Source of the DNA: Aestuariivita sp.
Lineage (GTDB): Bacteria > Pseudomonadota > Alphaproteobacteria > Rhodobacterales > Rhodobacteraceae
Assembly (NCBI GenBank): GCA_018401465.1
Contig: JAGYKE010000005.1
Span: forward strand, 558,001-622,000
Reading direction: 5' to 3'
Length of the DNA stretch: 64,000 nt
Shown: piece after piece, positions 59,517 through 64,000 of the stretch
Position numbering within the stretch: position 1 is the stretch's first letter
Layout of the letters: each line of letters opens with the position of its first letter
Position numbers and translations under genes: made by a program
Notes under the pieces: model-generated
The model's database searches: none
Seen by the model: the letters and a program-made list of their open reading frames with translations, nothing else
What the model was told of the DNA's origin: nothing

Positions 59517-60795
59517 AGCGCAGTGCCTCGACCGGGTTCAGCCGCGCGGCGCGGCGCGCCGGGAAGATGGTGACCACGAAGGACAGCCCCAACGACAGCG
59601 CCACCGCCGACAGCACGTCCGACAGGTGCAGCTGCGCGGGCAGCGCATAGATGCCGCGTATCGACGGGTCCCAGACCCCGCCGCCCATGACGTAATTCAC
59701 GAAGGAAAAGATCGGATCGATATAGATCGCGAACAGACAGCCCAAGATCACGCCCATGACCGTGCCGATGATGCCCGTGAACGCCCCGCAGATGAAGAAG
59801 ACCCGCAGGACCGACCCTTGGGACAACCCGATTGTGCGAAGGATTCCAATGTCGCGGCCCTTGTTCTTCACCAGCATGATGAGGCCCGAGACGATGTTCA
59901 TCGACGCGATCAGGACAAGGATCGACAGGATCACGAACATCACGTTGTCCTCGACCTCGAGCGCGCGGAGAAACCCGCCCGATGCGTCGCGCCATGTCCA
60001 GACCTGCACCTGATCGCCGCCCGCGCGCAGAAGCGGCAGGATCATCGCCTCGACCGCTTCGGGTTCTTCGACCATCACTTCAATTTCGTCCGCCACGCCC
60101 TCGCGGTTGAAGAAGGACTGCGCCTCGGCGAAGGGGAGATAAACGCGGGTGCGGTCGATGTCCCAGCGCCCGGCGGAAAAGATGTAGACCACCTCATAGG
60201 CGTTGACGCGCGGGCTGGTGCCCAGCGCCGTGCGCACCCCGTTGGGCGAGATAAGCCGCACCCGGTCGCCAAGGCCCACGCCCAGATCCTGCGCCACGCC
60301 CGACCCGATCGCGATGCCCCGGTCGAACTGCGCCAGATCGCCGATAGCGGTTTCGGGGTTCGCGATCCCCGGCAGGGTGGCAAGGTTTTCGGCAGATATT
60401 CCAAGGACCTGCACACCGGAATTGCGGTCGCGGTGGTTGACCATAACCTGCCCGCGGACCAGCGGCGCCGCCCGCGTCACACCCGGCACCGCTGCCAGCC
60501 GGTCGGCCAGCGCCTCGTACTCCGCGATGCTGCGGTCGATCCGGCCCTGCGCCGTCACCTGCCCCGCGTTGTAGACCGTGAAATGGGCATTGGCGCCCAA
60601 GATCGTGCCCACGAACTCCGCGCGGAACCCAGACCGCACCGCCAGCGTCGCGATCAGTGCGAAGACGGCAAGCGTGATGCCGATCAGGCTGATCCATGTC
60701 ATCACGCTGACCCCGCCTTCGGCGCGGCGCGCGCGCAGGTATCGCCACGCGATCATCCATTCGAAGGGGGCAAAAGGCGGGGGCGTCGCGGTCAT
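59509..60795 (-). CDS. Lipoprotein-releasing ABC transporter permease (LolC/E, LolF-type)
   Basis: A 428-residue permease. After a short cytoplasmic N-terminus ([18 protein letters not shown]) a first membrane segment lies at about 32-53, then a large periplasmic MacB-like domain (about 55-270), and three further segments between about 285 and 415 that form the FtsX domain ([25 protein letters not shown]). The FERA-like RYLRARR start and the [19 protein letters not shown] end are typical of LolC/LolE. Only one such gene is present, so a LolF-like homodimer rather than separate LolC and LolE is likely, as in other alphaproteobacteria. The ATG at 60795 follows GGAG. Confidence 0.92.
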   Translation of the reverse strand: MTATPPPFAPFEWMIAWRYLRARRAEGGVSVMTWISLIGITLAVFALIATLAVRSGFRAEFVGTILGANAHFTVYNAGQVTAQGRIDRSIAEYEALADRLAAVPGVTRAAPLVRGQVMVNHRDRNSGVQVLGISAENLATLPGIANPETAIGDLAQFDRGIAIGSGVAQDLGVGLGDRVRLISPNGVRTALGTSPRVNAYEVVYIFSAGRWDIDRTRVYLPFAEAQSFFNREGVADEIEVMVEEPEAVEAMILPLLRAGGDQVQVWTWRDASGGFLRALEVEDNVMFVILSILVLIASMNIVSGLIMLVKNKGRDIGILRTIGLSQGSVLRVFFICGAFTGIIGTVMGVILGCLFAIYIDPIFSFVNYVMGGGVWDPSIRGIYALPAQLHLSDVLSAVALSLGLSFVVTIFPARRAARLNPVEALRYE

Positions 60796-60851
60796 CCGGC
60801 GGCTCCGGGATGAGGGTTCGGGCGGGACCATGCGGGCTGGTCTCTCTGGCG

Positions 60852-61772
60852 TCAAGCAGCGCTGGCGATGACCGGCGCCTCATGCCCGCGCAGCACGGGC
60901 CGCGCGGTGGGCCAAGGCACGGTCTGGCCCGCAAGCTCAGGAAACAGCGCCGTGATCTCTTCGCGCAACGCCGGGTCGGCATCAAGGATTCCGCAGCCCG
61001 GATGCAGGCTTTCGGTCGCGACCCCTTCGGCCCAGAGGATTTCGTGGCAATCGAACAGCAAGTGCAGATAGGTCGTGTCACGGTTCGGCGCGACGCGGAT
61101 CGTTTTGCCGTTCACCAGATGCTTTGCGGCGACCAGCACCTCGTCCTGCCCGAAATGCAGCTCGGCCCGCCAGCCGGTCAGCAGCATCCGGTGCTGGGGC
61201 GACACGGTCAGCGGGCGCGCATTGCCGATGGCACCCGGTTCGAACCGCACCGGCGCGAAGCTGCCCACGCCAAGAACGCGTTTGCGCCCGATCCAGCGTA
61301 CGGGCTGCAGACCGTGATCCATCGTATCGACCAGATCGCCCGCGCGCAGGGTCTCGACCGGCTGCGGGCCCAGCCCCGTCGCGATCATCGTGCCGACGGT
61401 GAAACAGGGGATCACCTCCATCTGTGCAGGGGTGACCGGTTGTTCGACGGTGACGAAAGTCGTGCTGACCAGCGTGCCGCTTTGCAACGTCTGCCCGTCG
61501 ATAGGCGAAAACACCTCGACCCCGTTGGCCAGATAGAAGGTCACGCCGGTATAGGTCACCAGGTTCCCGTTCGGCAGCTCTATGGTCACCGTGTCGCCGG
61601 GATAGACCTGGGTGATGTCGACGTTCTGGATGCGGTCGCCACCTTGGCGGGCGATCAGGCCGTTGTCGTTGCGATCGGTCACGACCAGTGTCACTGCCGT
61701 AAGGAACGTGCCAACGGGCGGCGGATTGGCCGGGTCCATGATGAAGAAGATATCGTTAAATGATGTCGGCAA
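60852..61772 (-). CDS. Hint-domain (hedgehog/intein-like) protein
   Basis: A 306-residue protein whose residues about 122-265 form a Hint domain, the self-processing fold of inteins and hedgehog. The nucleophile would be C123 in VIPCFTVGTMIATGLG, followed by the GPQPVETLRAGDLV block, and the block B histidine is H194 in LTVSPQHRMLL. The N-terminal 120 residues (FNDIFFIMDPANPPPVG; GDTVTIELPNGN) look like a small secreted beta-rich module seen in many roseobacter Hint proteins, often with RTX or type I export. There is no signal peptide. The start is TTG at 61772, supported by the family N-terminus MPTSFND; the ATG at 61739 is the alternative. It lies between proS and lolC/E. Confidence 0.85.
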   Translation of the reverse strand: MPTSFNDIFFIMDPANPPPVGTFLTAVTLVVTDRNDNGLIARQGGDRIQNVDITQVYPGDTVTIELPNGNLVTYTGVTFYLANGVEVFSPIDGQTLQSGTLVSTTFVTVEQPVTPAQMEVIPCFTVGTMIATGLGPQPVETLRAGDLVDTMDHGLQPVRWIGRKRVLGVGSFAPVRFEPGAIGNARPLTVSPQHRMLLTGWRAELHFGQDEVLVAAKHLVNGKTIRVAPNRDTTYLHLLFDCHEILWAEGVATESLHPGCGILDADPALREEITALFPELAGQTVPWPTARPVLRGHEAPVIASAA

Positions 61773-61970
61773 ACCCGATCACCCGCCCTCGTAACTGCCT
61801 CATGGCTGCCCGGATCGTGATCTGTCCGGTGCTTCGCCCTGCGCGTAACCCTACACGTCAAAGATCTTAACGTGAAGACTCAAGGTCTTGTGGGTGCCTC
61901 TTCCAGTGCAGGATTGTCACAGGCAGCCCGACTCAGGAAGATACCCAGAGGATCTAGCAGGCCCATAATG
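61773..61970. other. Intergenic region upstream of the Hint gene
   Basis: No open frame with coding character is visible. An imperfect inverted repeat CACGT-N11-ACGTG lies at 61854-61874, with AAGATCTT inside it, about 82-102 bases before the TTG start of the Hint gene, and may be a regulatory site. The proS terminator follows at 61971. Confidence 0.4.
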
Positions 61971-62007
61971 CAAAAAGACCTGTGGATATCAGTTATCCAC
62001 AGGTCTT
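61971..62007 (-). terminator. Intrinsic terminator of proS
   Basis: AAGACCTGTGGATA (61975-61988) pairs perfectly with TATCCACAGGTCTT (61994-62007) around a 5-base loop; on the reverse strand the stem is followed by a run of five T. It lies 25 bases after the proS stop. Confidence 0.9.
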
Positions 62008-62031
62008 CTAATGCAAGATTGCAAGTTCCGC

Positions 62032-63429
62032 TTACAGCCAGGTGTGGAAACTGCGACCCGCCATCGGTTCGGGATGCAGGTCCAGGTTCGGATGATGCGG
62101 CGCATAGATCTCGGCGATCTTCTTCACCGCGTCCAACGGCGTCATCTCGACGCTGTCGCCGGTGCGGCGGCTGGTGACTTCCACCACGCCGTTCTTCAGC
62201 CCGCGCGGGCCCACCGTGATCCGCCAGGGCAGGCCGATCAGGTCCATCGTGGCGAACTTGGCGCCCGCGCGTTCGTCGCGGTCGTCGTAAAGCGGCTCGA
62301 GCCCCAGCGAGGTCAGCGCCTTGTATAGCTTTTCGCAGGCCGCGTCCGCCTCGGCATCGCCCTGCTTGAGGTTCACGATCCCGCAATGGAAGGGCGTCAC
62401 GCCTTCGGGCCAGATGATCCCGTTCTCGTCATGGCTCGCCTCGATGATGGCGCCCACCAGACGGCTGACGCCGATCCCGTGCGAGCCCATGTGCACCGGC
62501 ACGGGCTTGCCGTCCGGCCCCTGCACCGTCGCGCCCATCGGTTCGGAATACTTCGTTCCGAAATAGAAGATCTGCCCCACCTCAATGCCGCGCGCCTGAC
62601 GGCAGCGCGCCTCGGGGATCGCGTCGAAGACCGCCTGATCGTGGGTTTCGTCGGTGCGGGCGTAAAGCGAGGTGAACTCCTCGAGGATCGCCTGGCACTG
62701 GGCCTTGTCGTCGTAGTCGATCTCGCGCGCGCCAAGGCTGATGTCGGTCACGGCGCTGTCGTAGAAGACCTCGGATTCACCCGTCTCGGCCAGCACCAGG
62801 AATTCATGCGTGTCGTCGCCCCCGATCGGCCCGCTGTCTGCGCGCATCGGGATCGCCTGCAGGCCCATGCGTTCATAGGTGCGCAGGTAGCTCACCAGAT
62901 GGCGGTTATAGGCGTGCAGCGCGTCTTCCTTGGTGAGGTCGAAGTTGTAGCCGTCTTTCATGTAGAACTCGCGCCCCCGCATCACGCCGAAACGCGGGCG
63001 GATCTCGTCGCGGAACTTCCACTGGACGTGATAGAGCGTGAGCGGCAGATCCTTGTAGCTGCCCACATGCGCGCGGAAGATGTCGGTGATCATCTCCTCG
63101 TTCGTGGGGCCATAGAGCATGTCGCGTTGATGCCGGTCGCGGACGCGCAGCATTTCCTGCCCGTAATCGTCATAGCGCCCGCTTTCGCGCCAAAGGTCGG
63201 CGGGTTGCAGCGTCGGCATCAGCATCGGGATATGGCCGGCGCGGATCTGTTCTTCGTGCACGATCTGCTCGATCCGGCGCAGCACCTTGAACCCCATGGG
63301 CAGCCAGGAATAAATCCCCGCCGCCTGCTGCTTGATCATGCCCGCGCGCAGCATCAGCCGGTGGCTGACGATCTGCGCCTCGGAGGGGTTTTCCTTCAGG
63401 ACTGGCAGAAAATATCGGGTCAGGCGCAT
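62032..63429 (-). CDS. proS: Prolyl-tRNA synthetase, short form
   Basis: A 465-residue class II synthetase that charges tRNA-Pro. Motif 2 appears as [30 protein letters not shown] and motif 3 as [17 protein letters not shown]; the anticodon-binding domain follows ([21 protein letters not shown]). It is about 100 residues shorter than the E. coli enzyme because the editing insert is reduced to roughly 90 residues, as in Caulobacter, where a separate YbaK/ProXp-type protein edits mischarged tRNA. The ATG at 63429 begins [19 protein letters not shown], the family N-terminus. It is bounded by strong terminators on both sides. Confidence 0.95.
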   Translation of the reverse strand: MRLTRYFLPVLKENPSEAQIVSHRLMLRAGMIKQQAAGIYSWLPMGFKVLRRIEQIVHEEQIRAGHIPMLMPTLQPADLWRESGRYDDYGQEMLRVRDRHQRDMLYGPTNEEMITDIFRAHVGSYKDLPLTLYHVQWKFRDEIRPRFGVMRGREFYMKDGYNFDLTKEDALHAYNRHLVSYLRTYERMGLQAIPMRADSGPIGGDDTHEFLVLAETGESEVFYDSAVTDISLGAREIDYDDKAQCQAILEEFTSLYARTDETHDQAVFDAIPEARCRQARGIEVGQIFYFGTKYSEPMGATVQGPDGKPVPVHMGSHGIGVSRLVGAIIEASHDENGIIWPEGVTPFHCGIVNLKQGDAEADAACEKLYKALTSLGLEPLYDDRDERAGAKFATMDLIGLPWRITVGPRGLKNGVVEVTSRRTGDSVEMTPLDAVKKIAEIYAPHHPNLDLHPEPMAGRSFHTWL

Positions 63430-63514
63430 CTTCGCTCTCGCATCCGTCGAACTGCCTTGCGGTCTATGCCAAAGGGGCGGCGCAGGCAATCGGTGGCGCG
63501 CGGCCCACGGCCCG

Positions 63515-63552
63515 AAAAAGCGGACGCCGCCCCGACGATGCGGGGCGGCGTC
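63515..63552 (-). terminator. Intrinsic terminator of the gene at the right edge
   Basis: GACGCCGCCCC (63523-63533) pairs perfectly with GGGGCGGCGTC (63542-63552); on the reverse strand CGCTTTTT follows. It lies 14 bases after the stop codon of the partial gene and isolates it from proS. Confidence 0.85.
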
Positions 63553-63566
63553 GCATGTGGTGCCGG

Positions 63567-64000
63567 TCAGGCCAGCTTTTCGGGGTTGTACATGAACCGC
63601 TTGCCGCCGGAAATCACCGACCGCTTCGTGCGGTGGGCCGAGAGGCGCTTGCCCGGCCAGAACGAGGCCGAAGAAAACCATCCCGACGACGCCGACCGCG
63701 ACGTGCGGTGCTTGGACAGAAGCGGCCAGCCCATACCCTGCGACAGCAGGCCGATGCTGCTGGTGGCATAGGGCCCCATGCGGCTGGTGAGAAACAGCGG
63801 ATGATCCCTGAGAATGCTCAGGAACTGGCCCATCTTCACCTCTTCCCGGATGTACCGGTTGGGGTTGCGCACGGCGCCGACGGGGATCGCCTCGACCGTC
63901 TCGACGATGTCGATGGCGGCACGGGCGGCGCCGAAGGGCGTCACCGGGGCGCGCACCACCAGCAGGGCGTTGCCCGGCTGCATCTTCGCGGCATAGGCGG
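63567..64000 (-). CDS. Unrecognised protein, 3' part only
   Basis: The frame is open from the window edge (base 64000 side) to the TGA at 63569-63567, about 144 codons; an internal ATG at 63983 is not necessarily the start because the frame continues upstream ([13 protein letters not shown]). I do not recognise the protein. Residues such as [23 protein letters not shown] and [20 protein letters not shown] suggest a globular domain, and the last 60 residues are rich in serine, arginine and lysine ([18 protein letters not shown]). No signal peptide or membrane segment can be judged without the N-terminus. It is transcribed toward proS but ends in its own terminator. Confidence 0.6.
   Translation of the reverse strand, partial: AYAAKMQPGNALLVVRAPVTPFGAARAAIDIVETVEAIPVGAVRNPNRYIREEVKMGQFLSILRDHPLFLTSRMGPYATSSIGLLSQGMGWPLLSKHRTSRSASSGWFSSASFWPGKRLSAHRTKRSVISGGKRFMYNPEKLA

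Noticed and set aside
1-64000. tRNA, rRNA, known riboswitch or integration site
   Set aside because: No cloverleaf-compatible segment with a GGTTCRA-type loop, no rRNA sequence and no known riboswitch core was recognised by eye; a covariance-model scan would be needed to exclude small RNAs.

Overview
The window comes from a GC-rich alphaproteobacterium, most likely of the Rhodobacteraceae/roseobacter group. The signs are a GcrA cell-cycle regulator, a short prolyl-tRNA synthetase with a reduced editing insert, a MaeB malic enzyme with a phosphotransacetylase tail, a MerR-headed beta-oxidation operon, a Hint-domain protein, and REP-like intergenic elements with a GGGATATTT core. Genes are dense and often overlap by 1-8 bases. 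No rRNA, tRNA, CRISPR array, insertion sequence or prophage was recognised.

Left part (1-13.7 kb): the 3' end of homospermidine synthase; a small foreign-looking membrane protein between two copies of a palindromic repeat; then a catabolic-looking cluster of a kynureninase-like/cyclase fusion, a class I/II aminotransferase, a metallo-beta-lactamase-fold hydrolase, a short-chain dehydrogenase and an amino-acid-type ABC substrate-binding protein. Acetylpolyamine amidohydrolase, a PuuB-like FAD oxidoreductase, the SRAP abasic-site protein, a TPR-sulfotransferase and a periplasmic 5'-nucleotidase follow. Homospermidine synthase, acetylpolyamine amidohydrolase and possibly the FAD enzyme suggest polyamine turnover.

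Middle part (13.8-35 kb): a DUF952-DUF1330 fusion coupled to pyrD; a thioesterase-thioesterase-MATE operon; two MerR regulators around a quinone-oxidoreductase-type dehydrogenase; and a long fatty-acid oxidation operon (MerR, DmdC-type acyl-CoA dehydrogenase, small protein, LCAD-type acyl-CoA dehydrogenase, GST, thiolase, NTF2-like protein, FadJ). Then come an amidase, a CIA30 protein, propionyl-CoA synthetase and malic enzyme. The last two have distinctive upstream repeats that look like operators.

Right part (35-64 kb): a nucleoside salvage operon (VOC/bicupin protein, cdd, deoA, deoB, upp); a SPOR protein converging on an M48-like pseudo-peptidase; an acyl-CoA synthetase; a translationally coupled DMT-sulfotransferase-DMT trio; an ABC-2 permease; gcrA with a hairpin in its leader; SseB-like and UDG-like genes; a capsule operon (kpsT, kpsE-like, kdsA, phosphomannomutase); a frameshifted AsmA-family gene; rimO; and a reverse-strand run of proS, Hint protein, lolC/E, lolD and an LDH2-family dehydrogenase. 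The window ends inside an unrecognised gene.

No single unmistakably new defence or mobile system is visible. The best candidates for undescribed biology are the kynureninase-like/cyclase fusion cluster, the VOC-bicupin leader of the pyrimidine salvage operon, the DMT-sulfotransferase-DMT trio, the gcrA leader hairpin, and the Hint protein between proS and lolC/E. All functional calls rest on reading translations and motifs by eye; no database search was run.
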